The position numbers and the translations under genes were made by a program. A DNA stretch of 22,547 nt from Bacteroidota bacterium (lineage in GTDB: Bacteria > Bacteroidota > Bacteroidia > Chitinophagales > Chitinophagaceae): positions 1 through 22,547 of the forward strand of contig JAEVZP010000078.1 of NCBI GenBank assembly GCA_023392185.1, written 5' to 3'. Below are positions 14,903 through 21,658 of this stretch, in pieces. Under the pieces are notes generated by a model, which ran no database searches, had not been told where the DNA came from, and worked only from the letters and a program-made list of their open reading frames with translations. Every line of letters starts with the position of its first letter. Positions within the stretch are counted from its first letter, which is position 1.

Positions 14903-16507
14903 GTGATTTCTGCCCACTACCTGCCCCATGCGGCCACGCACCGGTTTTCGCCATTGGTGGTGGATTACCTGCACGACGCCGGCGCTTCCAAAAACTTTAT
15001 CGCCCACCTGCCCGATTTTTCCGGAATTGAAAAAGCAATAGAAGCACGCCGCGCTTTCCCCACCGACCGCGAAGGGCTTTATGAGGAGCTGAAACGGCAG
15101 TATTCCGGGACAGAATTTGGAGGAAAAGTGGCCCAAAATCTGGAATTGCTGCGCGCTGAAAATACTTTTACCATTTGCACTGCCCACCAACCGGCCCTCT
15201 TTACCGGCGCGCTGTATTTTGTGTATAAAATCATCCATACGGCGCGGCTGGCAGCTGATTTAAAAGCCCAGTTTCCCCAAAACAACTTTGTTCCGGTATT
15301 CTACATTGGCAGCGAGGACAATGATTTGGAAGAGCTGGGGCATTTCCGGCTGGGTGAAAAAGCGTTTCAGTGGGATGGTGGCGGGCAAACCGGCGCAGTA
15401 GGCCGTATGAAAACCGACGCGCTGCAACCTCTTTTAAAAGAAGTGCTGAGCCGCATTGGCCCGCCGGGCGAGGCCACCGAGCGGCTAATCGAAATGTTGC
15501 AGGATGCCTACGCCAAAGGCCGCACCATTGCCGAAGCCACGCGTCGGTTGGTGAACAGCCTTTTGGGCGATTTTGGCGTGGTGGTGGTGGACGGCGACAG
15601 TGCTTTTTTTAAAGAAAAAATGACCGCCGTTTTTGAAGAAGATCTTTTTCATCACAAGCCTTTTGAGCTCGTAACGGCACAAAGCGAGGCGCTGGGCGAA
15701 AAATATCCGGTTCAGGCATTTCCCCGGCCGGTCAATCTTTTTTATTTAGATAACGGCATCCGGCAGCGTATTGAAAAAGACGGCAACAGCTGGGTGGTTA
15801 CCGGAACCGACCTGCGCTGGACGGAAGCGGAATTGCGTCAATTATTGGCCAAATTTCCCCAAAAATTCTCTCCAAACGTCGTGTTGCGTGGCTTGTTTCA
15901 GGAAACCATTTTGCCGGATGTGGCCTTTATCGGCGGCGGGGCGGAGGTGGCCTACTGGATGCAACTGAAGCCGCTTTTTGAGCACTACGGCGTGCCGTTT
16001 CCGGTAATTGTATTGCGGCAATCGGTGCAATGGATCGATGGGAAAGGCCGTGGACTGATGGAGAAAACCGGCTTGACCGAAGCACAGCTTTTTGAGAATC
16101 CGGAGGATTTATTAAAAGAATACACTCGTACGCACGCCGTGACCGATTGGAATCCCGAAGCCGTTCGCGACGCCATTGCCAAGCAGTTGCAACCGGTTTT
16201 CCAGAAAGCAACGCAATTAGACCCCACCCTGGAAGCCTATGGCGCGGCGCGCCAAAAAGAAATCGATCGGGTGATTTCCGGAATGGAGAAAAAGATTTTC
16301 CGGGCTGAAAAGCGCCGCCACGACGTGTGGTATGACCGGGTGCTAAATCTTCAAAAAAGGCTTTCGTTAGACAAAGGTTTGCAAGAGCGGCGACTGACGT
16401 TTTTAGATTTTTATCCCAGCCTCGGCCCTGCTTTTCTGCAAGCCCTTTATGACCACACCCGGCCGTTCGGCGACGCCTTTTTGATTTTAGAAACGGGCGA
16501 TTTATAA
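14903..16507 (+). CDS. bshC: bacillithiol biosynthesis cysteine-adding enzyme
   Basis: BshC adds cysteine to glucosamine-malate, the last step in making bacillithiol, the low-molecular-weight thiol of Bacillota and many Bacteroidota. The 534-residue sequence shows the family pattern: an N-terminal FSPLVVDYL segment, TAHQPALFTGALYFVYKI (around residue 95), the nucleotidyltransferase-like VFYIGSEDNDLEELGHF, LRGLFQETILPDVAFIGGGAEVAYWMQLK in the middle, and a C-terminal coiled coil (roughly 430-490). The length fits the family. Translation begins at GTG 14903, the only start upstream of the conserved N-terminus. The enzyme is cytoplasmic. bshA and bshB are not in the window. Two TTCCGGAA palindromes are in the coding sequence (15019, 16276). 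It is separated from the next gene by only 32 bp, but that gene has its own candidate -7 box. Confidence 0.93.
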   Translation: MISAHYLPHAATHRFSPLVVDYLHDAGASKNFIAHLPDFSGIEKAIEARRAFPTDREGLYEELKRQYSGTEFGGKVAQNLELLRAENTFTICTAHQPALFTGALYFVYKIIHTARLAADLKAQFPQNNFVPVFYIGSEDNDLEELGHFRLGEKAFQWDGGGQTGAVGRMKTDALQPLLKEVLSRIGPPGEATERLIEMLQDAYAKGRTIAEATRRLVNSLLGDFGVVVVDGDSAFFKEKMTAVFEEDLFHHKPFELVTAQSEALGEKYPVQAFPRPVNLFYLDNGIRQRIEKDGNSWVVTGTDLRWTEAELRQLLAKFPQKFSPNVVLRGLFQETILPDVAFIGGGAEVAYWMQLKPLFEHYGVPFPVIVLRQSVQWIDGKGRGLMEKTGLTEAQLFENPEDLLKEYTRTHAVTDWNPEAVRDAIAKQLQPVFQKATQLDPTLEAYGAARQKEIDRVISGMEKKIFRAEKRRHDVWYDRVLNLQKRLSLDKGLQERRLTFLDFYPSLGPAFLQALYDHTRPFGDAFLILETGDL

Positions 16508-16526
16508 ATTTCCAGAAACTCTTCTT

Positions 16527-16534
16527 TTACTTTG
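16527..16534 (+). promoter_or_regulatory. candidate -7 box of the beta-barrel gene
   Basis: TTACTTTG resembles TAnnTTTG with one mismatch and ends 5 bp before the ATG of the outer-membrane gene, so a message started here would be leaderless or nearly so. No clear -33 element was seen, and read-through from bshC is also possible. Confidence 0.35.
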
Positions 16535-16539
16535 CGACC

Positions 16540-17154
16540 ATGAAAAAAGTTTTCCTTTCCCTCGTAGCTGCGCTTTCCGTAGCCGGCACCGCTCACGCAC
16601 AAAACATTGATGTGGGCCTGAAACTGGGTGCCAACCTTTCCAAACTCAACGGCGAATCCTGGGACGATGGCTACAAGGCCAACATTCTCGGCGGTGGTTT
16701 TGTAGGTTTCCGGGCACTCCGCATGGGTGTTCAGGCAGAAGCTTTCTTCACCCAATCTACTTACACCATTGGCAAAACGACCAAAGATTTCGCCGTGGCC
16801 AACTATAAAAATGCGGTGGATTCCGTGAAAGGCGGCAGCTTCCGGCTCAACCAGCTTTCCGTTCCGGTATTGTTTCAGCTAAAGGTAGCCGGGCCGCTTT
16901 GGTTGCAGGCCGGGCCACAGTTTACGGCTACGCTGAGTGCCTCCGATAAGGACAACCTGCTGAAAAACCCGGACGATTTCTTTAAAACAGCGAGCGTGGA
17001 CGGCGTTGTCGGTGCACAGGCCATTCTGCCGTTTAAATTGCAGGCCGGCGTGCGCTATATTTTTGGCCTTTCCGGCGTCAATAATGCCCAGCAAGTGGCT
17101 GACAGCTGGAAGCAAAGCGGTTTTCAGATTCACATCGGTTACAGCTTTATGTAG
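16540..17154 (+). CDS. outer-membrane beta-barrel protein
   Basis: This 204-residue protein resembles the Bacteroidota PorT-like/outer-membrane beta-barrel group. It has a Sec signal peptide (MKK, hydrophobic core, cut after AHA). The mature part alternates short amphipathic strands and ends in IHIGYSFM; an aromatic residue at or next to the C-terminus is typical of barrels inserted by BamA. LGLKLGANLSKL-like opening strands, LNQLSVPVLFQLKVAGPLWLQAGPQ and VRYIFGLSGV are characteristic of this group. About eight strands can be imagined, so a small barrel is likely. Specific function is unknown; members include structural proteins and small porin-like proteins. It is followed directly by a strong terminator, so it is the end of its transcript. 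Confidence 0.85.
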   Translation: MKKVFLSLVAALSVAGTAHAQNIDVGLKLGANLSKLNGESWDDGYKANILGGGFVGFRALRMGVQAEAFFTQSTYTIGKTTKDFAVANYKNAVDSVKGGSFRLNQLSVPVLFQLKVAGPLWLQAGPQFTATLSASDKDNLLKNPDDFFKTASVDGVVGAQAILPFKLQAGVRYIFGLSGVNNAQQVADSWKQSGFQIHIGYSFM

Positions 17155-17173
17155 GCTGTTTCCGGAAATTTTC

Positions 17174-17220
17174 AAATCAAACACCCGTCAGGTTTTCCAA
17201 ACCTGACGGGTGTTTGATTT
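17174..17220 (+). terminator. strong intrinsic terminator after the beta-barrel gene
   Basis: A perfect 22-bp stem with a 3-nt TCC loop (17174-17195 paired with 17199-17220), rich in G/C at the centre (ACCCGTCAGG / CCTGACGGGT), begins 19 bp after the stop codon. It is followed by TATTCTTTTA. The A-run before and T-run after make it usable in both directions. A TTTCCGGAAA palindrome lies on each side (17159-17168 and 17240-17249). Confidence 0.85.
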
Positions 17221-17266
17221 TATTCTTTTAAGAGAAGATTTTCCGGAAATTTCCGGCATTCTTTAT

Positions 17267-17290
17267 AAAAAAGGACCCTAAACGGGTCCT
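17267..17290 (-). terminator. intrinsic terminator of the small lipoprotein gene
   Basis: On the minus strand the stem AGGACCC / GGGTCCT (17290-17284 and 17278-17272, 5-nt loop) is followed at once by TTTTT and AT. It lies 10 bp after the stop codon of the small leftward lipoprotein gene. This independent signal supports that gene being real and transcribed leftward. Confidence 0.75.
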
Positions 17291-17299
17291 GAAATTTCT

Positions 17300-17449
17300 T
17301 TAATGATTCGCGTAGCGGCTGGCTTGGTTTACTGCACCCGGGCAACCATATTTAGGACCGGAAGCGGCGCAGGAAGCGGCCAGTATGCTACACGTGGCAG
17401 CCGTAATCAGCACAAGGGCAAAGCGACGAAGGGTGGGAAAGGGGCGCAT
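17300..17449 (-). CDS. small lipoprotein (49 residues)
   Basis: A 49-residue protein starting MRPFPTLRRFALVLI has a basic N-terminus, a hydrophobic segment and a lipobox (LAASC), leaving a mature peptide of about 22 residues: CAASGPKYGCPGAVNQ and a short basic/aromatic tail. Tiny lipoproteins of this shape, with a GCP near the C-terminus, are common in Chitinophagaceae-like genomes; their role is unknown. The frame extends 22 codons further upstream, but ATG 17449 gives a proper signal sequence. The gene diverges from mpl across a shared 71-bp promoter region and ends at a terminator (17267-17290). The combination of lipobox, promoter and terminator makes it likely to be genuine despite its length. 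Confidence 0.7.
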   Translation of the reverse strand: MRPFPTLRRFALVLITAATCSILAASCAASGPKYGCPGAVNQASRYANH

Positions 17450-17456
17450 AGTTGGA

Positions 17457-17485
17457 TTGGTAAAGCGGGGCAAAGAGTACTTTTG
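17457..17485 (+). promoter_or_regulatory. mpl promoter (TTG-N18-TACTTTTG), overlapping a divergent one
   Basis: TACTTTTG (17478-17485) fits the Bacteroidota -7 consensus TAnnTTTG and is preceded by TTG (17457-17459) with an 18-bp spacer, near the usual -33 distance. The mpl ATG is 35 bp downstream. The same 15 bases read on the minus strand contain TACTCTTTG (17479-17471), a close -7 variant for the divergent lipoprotein gene, so the two promoters overlap on a near-palindrome, CAAAGAGTACTTTTG. Confidence 0.6.
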
Positions 17486-17520
17486 CGCCGGATTCGGATA
17501 AAAGGTTTCCTGCAAAAATA

Positions 17521-18879
17521 ATGAAACGGGTTCATTTTATTGCCATTGGCGGCGCGATTATGCACCAGCTGGCGCTGGCACTTCAAAGAGGCGGCGCACA
17601 CGTCACCGGCTCCGACGATGCCATTCACGACCCGGCCCAAACGGTGCTGCGGGAAGCCGGTCTGCTGCCCGAATCCTACGGCTGGTTTCCGGAAAAACTG
17701 ACCGCTGATATAGACGCGGTGGTCTTGGGGATGCACGCCAAAGAAGACAATCCGGAGTTGCTGCGGGCGCAGGAATTGGGCCTTTCTATCTATTCGTTTC
17801 CGGAATTTATCTACCAGGCATCCAAAGAAAAGACGCGCGTCGCCATTGCCGGGTCGCACGGCAAAACCACCATTACGAGCATGGTGATGCACGTGTTGCG
17901 CAAGGCTGGAAAAGAGTTTGATTACCTGGTGGGCGCGCGATTGGAAGGGTTTGACAACTCGGTGCAGCTTTCCGACGCCCCGCTGTTGATTCTGGAAGGC
18001 GACGAATACCCGGCGAGTGCGCTGGAGAAACGCCCGAAAATCTTTTTCTACCACCCGCAAATCACCCTGCTTTCCGGCATTGCATGGGACCATATCAACG
18101 TTTTCCCGACGTACGACAATTATTTTTCGCAGTTTACGACCTACCTCCAGATGCTGCAACCCGGCGCTACGCTGGTGTACAACGCCGAGGACGGGGAAGT
18201 GATTCGGGCAATTGAAGCTTACGGCGACCATTTGAACTGCATTCCGTACTACATGCCGGAGTACCGCTACGAAGACGGCATTGCCTTTTTGCAAACCAAA
18301 GACGGCGCGGAAATTCCGCTTTCGGTTTTTGGCAGCCACAACCTCCTGAACTTAATGGGCGCAAAGGAAATCTGTGCCGCGCTGGGCGTGGATGCCGATA
18401 CCTTTTACCACGCCATTGCCGATTTTAGCGGGGCCGCCAAGCGTTTGGAAAAGGCATTTTCCACCGAAAAAGTGGTTTCTTTCCGGGATTTTGCCCACGC
18501 GCCCTCCAAGCTGAAAGCCACACTGGACGCCGTTCGCGAGGCGTACCCGAACCGCAAACTGATTGCGCTGTTTGAACTCCATACCTACAGCAGTCTCAAC
18601 AAAGATTTTCTCGCCCAGTACGCCGACAGCATGCAGGCGGCTGACGAAGCGTTAGTGTATTTCAGTGCGCACGCGCTGCGCCTCAAACGCCTTGCTCCGC
18701 TCCAAAAAGAAGTGGTTCACGAAGGCTTTGGCCGGGCCGATTTGGAAGTTTTTGACGAGGTCAATGCGTTGCAAAACCGGGTAAAAGCTTTGGTCGCGGA
18801 ATCCACCGAACCGGTTTGCCTTTTGCTGATGAGTTCGGGTACGTTTGAGGGAACGGATTGGGAAGAAGTTGTTGGATAG
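17521..18879 (+). CDS. mpl: UDP-N-acetylmuramate:L-Ala-gamma-D-Glu-meso-DAP ligase
   Basis: Mpl is the murein peptide recycling ligase: it joins the recovered tripeptide L-Ala-gamma-D-Glu-meso-DAP to UDP-MurNAc in the cytoplasm, feeding old wall material back into peptidoglycan synthesis. The 452-residue sequence has the Mur N-terminal Rossmann motif FIAIGGAIMHQLALAL, the Mpl-typical VTGSDD and GWFPEKL, the ATP loop G111-SHGKTT, LEGDEYPAS and the central IAWDHINVFPTYDNY. FAHAPSKLKATLDAVREAYP marks the C-terminal domain. The length matches the family. The start ATG follows a good promoter (17457-17485). Two TTCCGGAA palindromes are in the coding region (17687, 17798). The stop TAG lies within GTTGGATAGG, the first unit of the repeat chain downstream, so the last residues VG are encoded by repeat sequence. 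Confidence 0.95.
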   Translation: MKRVHFIAIGGAIMHQLALALQRGGAHVTGSDDAIHDPAQTVLREAGLLPESYGWFPEKLTADIDAVVLGMHAKEDNPELLRAQELGLSIYSFPEFIYQASKEKTRVAIAGSHGKTTITSMVMHVLRKAGKEFDYLVGARLEGFDNSVQLSDAPLLILEGDEYPASALEKRPKIFFYHPQITLLSGIAWDHINVFPTYDNYFSQFTTYLQMLQPGATLVYNAEDGEVIRAIEAYGDHLNCIPYYMPEYRYEDGIAFLQTKDGAEIPLSVFGSHNLLNLMGAKEICAALGVDADTFYHAIADFSGAAKRLEKAFSTEKVVSFRDFAHAPSKLKATLDAVREAYPNRKLIALFELHTYSSLNKDFLAQYADSMQAADEALVYFSAHALRLKRLAPLQKEVVHEGFGRADLEVFDEVNALQNRVKALVAESTEPVCLLLMSSGTFEGTDWEEVVG

Positions 18880-19059
18880 GGTTGGAGCCATTGGCGTTGG
18901 AGCCACTTTGTGGCGTTGGAGTTCCGCCAAGGCGGAACGTTGGATAACGCTATGTTTTAAGTGCCTTACTTACAGGTTCAAAGCCTTATCCTTTCCCAAC
19001 GCCGAAGGCTCCAGCAGCCAGAATGGCTTCCAACATTTTCCAACGCCGAAGGCTCCAAC
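18871..19059. repeat. hairpin chain with GTTGGA linkers, copy 2, two facing arms
   Basis: Left arm: five GTTGGA linkers at 18871, 18881, 18896, 18915 and 18939. Between the last four lie GCC-ATT-GGC, GCCAC-TTT-GTGGC and GTTCCGCC-AA-GGCGGAAC. Right arm, opposite orientation: linkers read TCCAAC (or near variants) at 18995, 19029, 19039 and 19054, with hairpins GCC-GAA-GGC (19001), AGCCA-GAA-TGGCT (19016) and GCC-GAA-GGC (19045). The bases between the arms (18949-18994) show nothing recognisable. Linkers are constant while stems differ. The unit GTTGGAGCCACTTTGTGGC is identical to 326-344, more than 18 kb away. The first unit contains the mpl stop codon. Confidence 0.85.
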
Positions 19060-19060
19060 C

Positions 19061-19086
19061 AAAAATAACGCTTCGCGTTATTTTTG
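19061..19086 (+). promoter_or_regulatory. perfect hairpin carrying a -7 box for the radical SAM gene
   Basis: A perfect 11-bp stem with loop TTC (19061-19071 paired with 19075-19085) directly abuts the GTTGGA chain. The end of its right arm plus one G reads TATTTTTG (19079-19086), a full match to TAnnTTTG, 6 bp before the ATG at 19093. If used, the -7 box is supplied by the repeat and the message is leaderless. No clear -33 element is visible upstream. Confidence 0.5.
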
Positions 19087-19092
19087 CGCTCT

Positions 19093-20376
19093 ATGCAGCC
19101 GTACCTATTGTACTCCGACGGGAAGGGAAATATTTTTGAAGACACCTCGCTCTACGTGGTGGGGCGCACCGGCTGGGATGCCATTCCGGTAGAGGAAGAA
19201 GCGTGGATTCCGTTGCCCGACGGGGGCAATCTGTATGAACTGCCCGGTCGGCGCGGCATTGGCATTGACGTGAGGACGGGCGAAATGCGACTTTGCGAAA
19301 AAGGCTGGGCCGTGGCGGCGTTTATCCCGCCGGCGCACACCGGTTTCTATCTCGCCGCCTTTGAAACCGGCCCCGACGCTCCGACATTGCCGCTTTTCTG
19401 CTACACGGCAGCAGGCTTTTACAACGATGGTTTTTACGTTCCGGCGCGACGCATTGAGCGCGACATCCGGCAGGAAGCGGCCGGTTACAACGAAGATTTG
19501 GTGGAAAGTGGGATTAAAACCCTGACGGACGTCTATCCCCACAACCGGATCGTGCAGCACCTGGCCCACACCTGTGCCGAGAAATACGAGTGTCCAGCCG
19601 CACGCAATTATTTTTTGGGCCGCTGGGAATGCCCCATTCCGTCGTCGCCGGCGTGCAACTCCAATTGCGTGGGCTGCATTTCATTTCAGCCGGAAGAGGA
19701 AAGCATTACCTCGCCCCACGACCGGATTTCATTTAAGCCTACTGCCGCCGAGATTGCCGAGTACACCGTGCCGCACCTGGAAACCGCGCCCTACCCAATT
19801 GTGTCGTTTGGGCAGGGCTGCGAAGGCGAGCCGCTCCTGATGGGGCCGGTGCTGGAAGAAAGCATTCGCGAAATCCGGAAACACACGCAAAAAGGCAGCA
19901 TCAATATCAACACCAACGGCTCCAAGCCCGACGTGGTGGAGCGACTGATGAAAGCAGGCCTGAACAGCATCCGGGTGAGCACCAATTCCCTGCAACCCGA
20001 CCTGTACACCAAATACTACCGGCCCAACAACTATGTTTTTGAGGACATTGTGGAAAGTCTGCGCGTGGTGAACCGGCTGGGCGGCTGGACGTCTATCAAC
20101 TACTTTGTGTTTCCCGGCGTGACCGACAGCGTGGCGGAGTATGAGGCCTTGCGTGAGGTCATCCAATCCACCGGCCTGAACATGATTCAGTGGCGGAATT
20201 TCAATATTGACCCCGACTGGTACATGGGCCGCATGGGCATCACCGACCCCGGCGAAATCCTCGGTATGGGTCAGCTGCTGGACGTGTTGCAGGAAGAATT
20301 TCCCCACCTCAAATACGGCTATTTCAACCCGCCGCGCGAGCGCATGGCTGATTACGAGAACGCATTTGCGCATTGA
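19093..20376 (+). CDS. radical SAM protein with unidentified N-terminal region
   Basis: This 427-residue protein has the radical SAM cluster motif C188-NSN-C192-VG-C195, followed by FGQGCEGEPLLMGP (the strand-2 GGE-like region), INTNGSKPDVVERL and IRVSTNSLQPDLYTKYY, as expected of the partial TIM barrel. About 187 residues precede the cluster; this N-terminal part is not a domain I recognise, and has CAEKYECPAARNYF shortly before the motif. No SPASM-like cysteine cluster is seen at the C-terminus. The family makes a 5'-deoxyadenosyl radical from SAM; the substrate here is unknown. ATG 19093 is chosen over an upstream TTG at 19084 because the -7-like TATTTTTG overlaps the latter. It is flanked by repeat-rich gaps on both sides and has no operon partner, so context gives no clue. 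Certain as radical SAM, unknown as to reaction. Confidence 0.88.
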   Translation: MQPYLLYSDGKGNIFEDTSLYVVGRTGWDAIPVEEEAWIPLPDGGNLYELPGRRGIGIDVRTGEMRLCEKGWAVAAFIPPAHTGFYLAAFETGPDAPTLPLFCYTAAGFYNDGFYVPARRIERDIRQEAAGYNEDLVESGIKTLTDVYPHNRIVQHLAHTCAEKYECPAARNYFLGRWECPIPSSPACNSNCVGCISFQPEEESITSPHDRISFKPTAAEIAEYTVPHLETAPYPIVSFGQGCEGEPLLMGPVLEESIREIRKHTQKGSININTNGSKPDVVERLMKAGLNSIRVSTNSLQPDLYTKYYRPNNYVFEDIVESLRVVNRLGGWTSINYFVFPGVTDSVAEYEALREVIQSTGLNMIQWRNFNIDPDWYMGRMGITDPGEILGMGQLLDVLQEEFPHLKYGYFNPPRERMADYENAFAH

Positions 20377-20680
20377 TACCGCAGATTGGACTGCTTTTCA
20401 GGCACTTGTTAGAAACGGTATTTCTTCGGTCTTCTTCTTTGTCATTCCCGAAGGGACCGCAAAGCAGCAACGCAGTTCATCTTCACAGCTTCCGGAAGCA
20501 TTGAAGACCCTCTTCGAGGGTGACAAAGAAGAAGACCGAAGAGAAACATGTCGTCCAGTGTTGGATTTATATAGCTAGTAGACTTTTTATGGATTCCGAA
20601 AGGTTTTGCGTTCTTACCTTTCCGAAAGCCATTGAGAAATTGGGCTATCGAGCCATTTTCACATTGAGCAATTAAAAATT
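20377..20680. other. gap between the radical SAM and TonB genes
   Basis: No gene is supported in these 304 bases. The main content is the long inverted repeat at 20423-20542. TACCTTTC at about 20617-20624 resembles a -7 box (one mismatch) and could serve the TonB-like gene with a leader of roughly 55 bases. Confidence 0.6.
20423..20542. repeat. 120-bp inverted repeat with 22-bp perfect arms
   Basis: The arms 20423-20444 and 20521-20542 are perfect reverse complements (TCTTCGGTCTTCTTCTTTG...). Just inside, TCATTCCCGAAGGGA on the left partly pairs with CCCTCTTCGAGGGTGA on the right. The left side contains TGTCATTCCCGAAGGGA, shared with the 52-bp palindrome at 3773-3824, so the two belong to one repeat family. 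The loop contains GCTTCCGGAAGC, which carries a copy of the iterated TTCCGGAA palindrome. Confidence 0.8.
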
Positions 20681-21565
20681 ATGGTATCTGCACTTCCTGC
20701 CGACGAAAAGCGGCCCCGGCAATTAAAAGCCTTGGGGATTACGCTGGGCCTTCACGCCGCGCTGCTCCTGCTGTTTTTCGGAGTGCGCTACGCTGCGCCG
20801 CAACCCGTAGCACCGCCTGTGGAAGAGTTGGGCATGGAAGTGAATTTGGGCAGCAGCGCCGACGGCTACGGCACCGAGCAACCGGAAATCATGGGTGACC
20901 CGGCGCGCCCCACCCCAACCCACCCCCAAGGGGCGGGGGCGCCCGATGAAGCCACCGAGCCGGTAGCCGCTTCGCCGTCCAACGACCCGGATGCTGCCGA
21001 AATCACACCTAAGAAAGAAACCGTGAAGCCGGTTGTTCCGAAACCAGTCACACCCAAACCACCGACGCAAACCACCGCGAAGGCCAACACCACAGCGACG
21101 CCGAAAGCCACCAACAACAAGCCTGCCGAAGCCCCGCGCAAAGCTAAAGTGCTGTTTCCGGGCAGTACCGGCACGGGCGGCAACGGCGCGCAACGCGACG
21201 TGGCCGGCGGCAGCGAGGGCAATACTTTTGGCAGCGGCGACCGTGGCGTGCCGGGCGGCACGCCAGGCGCAAAGAATTACGAAGGCTCACCCGGACGGGG
21301 CACCGGCGGTGTGAACCACACGCTTTCCGGCCGGACGATTATTGCGCCGCGGCTGGAAGGTAATTTCCGGAACGGCGGTACGGTAAAAATGCGGGTAACG
21401 GTGAACCGTGCCGGAACTATTGTGAACAGTTCGGTGCTGTCCGGCAGCGGCGAGCTGGTGCCGATTGCGAAAGAAAAATTGCAGCAGGTACGCTTCTCCG
21501 CTGCGCCTGATGGTCCAGTGGAACAGTTTGGAACGGTGACATTCGTGTTTAAAACCGCATCGTAG
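20681..21565 (+). CDS. TonB-like energy transducer
   Basis: This 294-residue protein has the TonB layout: a short cytoplasmic N-terminus, one membrane helix (residues ~17-38, ITLGLHAALLLLFFGVRY), a long periplasmic linker rich in Pro, Lys and Thr (about 100-150, with PKPVTPKPPTQ), a Gly-rich stretch (about 165-215), and a C-terminal TonB-like domain with GGTVKMRVTVNRAGTIV and a closing GTVTFVFK. TonB proteins pass proton-motive force from ExbB/ExbD to outer-membrane transporters. exbB and exbD are not in the window, though in related genomes they often precede this gene, with folC following as here. A C/G-rich repeat lies in frame in the linker (20905-20944, encoding PTPTHPQGAGAP). The stop codon TAG is inside the hairpin at 21561-21626. 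The ATG start agrees with the helix position. Confidence 0.85.
   Translation: MVSALPADEKRPRQLKALGITLGLHAALLLLFFGVRYAAPQPVAPPVEELGMEVNLGSSADGYGTEQPEIMGDPARPTPTHPQGAGAPDEATEPVAASPSNDPDAAEITPKKETVKPVVPKPVTPKPPTQTTAKANTTATPKATNNKPAEAPRKAKVLFPGSTGTGGNGAQRDVAGGSEGNTFGSGDRGVPGGTPGAKNYEGSPGRGTGGVNHTLSGRTIIAPRLEGNFRNGGTVKMRVTVNRAGTIVNSSVLSGSGELVPIAKEKLQQVRFSAAPDGPVEQFGTVTFVFKTAS
20905..20944. repeat. C/G-rich repeat inside the tonB-like gene
   Basis: A C-tract with a small hairpin (CCCC-AA-GGGG, 20924-20933, extended by GGGGG) lies in frame and encodes a Pro/Gly-rich peptide in the linker region of the TonB-like protein. It resembles the C/G-rich hairpin inside folC (22383-22401) in layout: a C-run, then a short loop, then a G-run. 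The linker would tolerate such an insertion. Confidence 0.5.
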
Positions 21566-21626
21566 GGACACGCCGCGCGTGTCCGGTAAAATATAGATGT
21601 GCGGACACGCGCAGCGTGTCCCTACG
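21561..21626. repeat. 25-bp-stem hairpin overlapping the tonB-like stop codon
   Basis: Arms 21561-21585 and 21602-21626 pair at 24 of 25 positions with a 16-nt AT-rich loop. Each arm contains GTAGGGACACGC and GCGCGTGTCCG. The TAG of the tonB-like gene is 21563-21565, inside the left arm. The folC start is 32 bp after the right arm. It might act as a terminator or stability element between the two genes, but no T-run follows; the palindrome looks like an interspersed repeat. Confidence 0.8.
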
Positions 21627-21658
21627 GAATTCCGAACTTCGCGCTCAAAAAACACCTC

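Noticed and set aside
17407..18339. 310-codon open frame on the minus strand across mpl
   Set aside because: It is antisense to well-supported mpl. Only the small lipoprotein at 17300-17449, in another frame, has a signal sequence and terminator.
18871..19059. CRISPR or tRNA-like array
   Set aside because: Linkers are only 6 bp, intervening lengths vary and fold on themselves, and no cloverleaf can be drawn.
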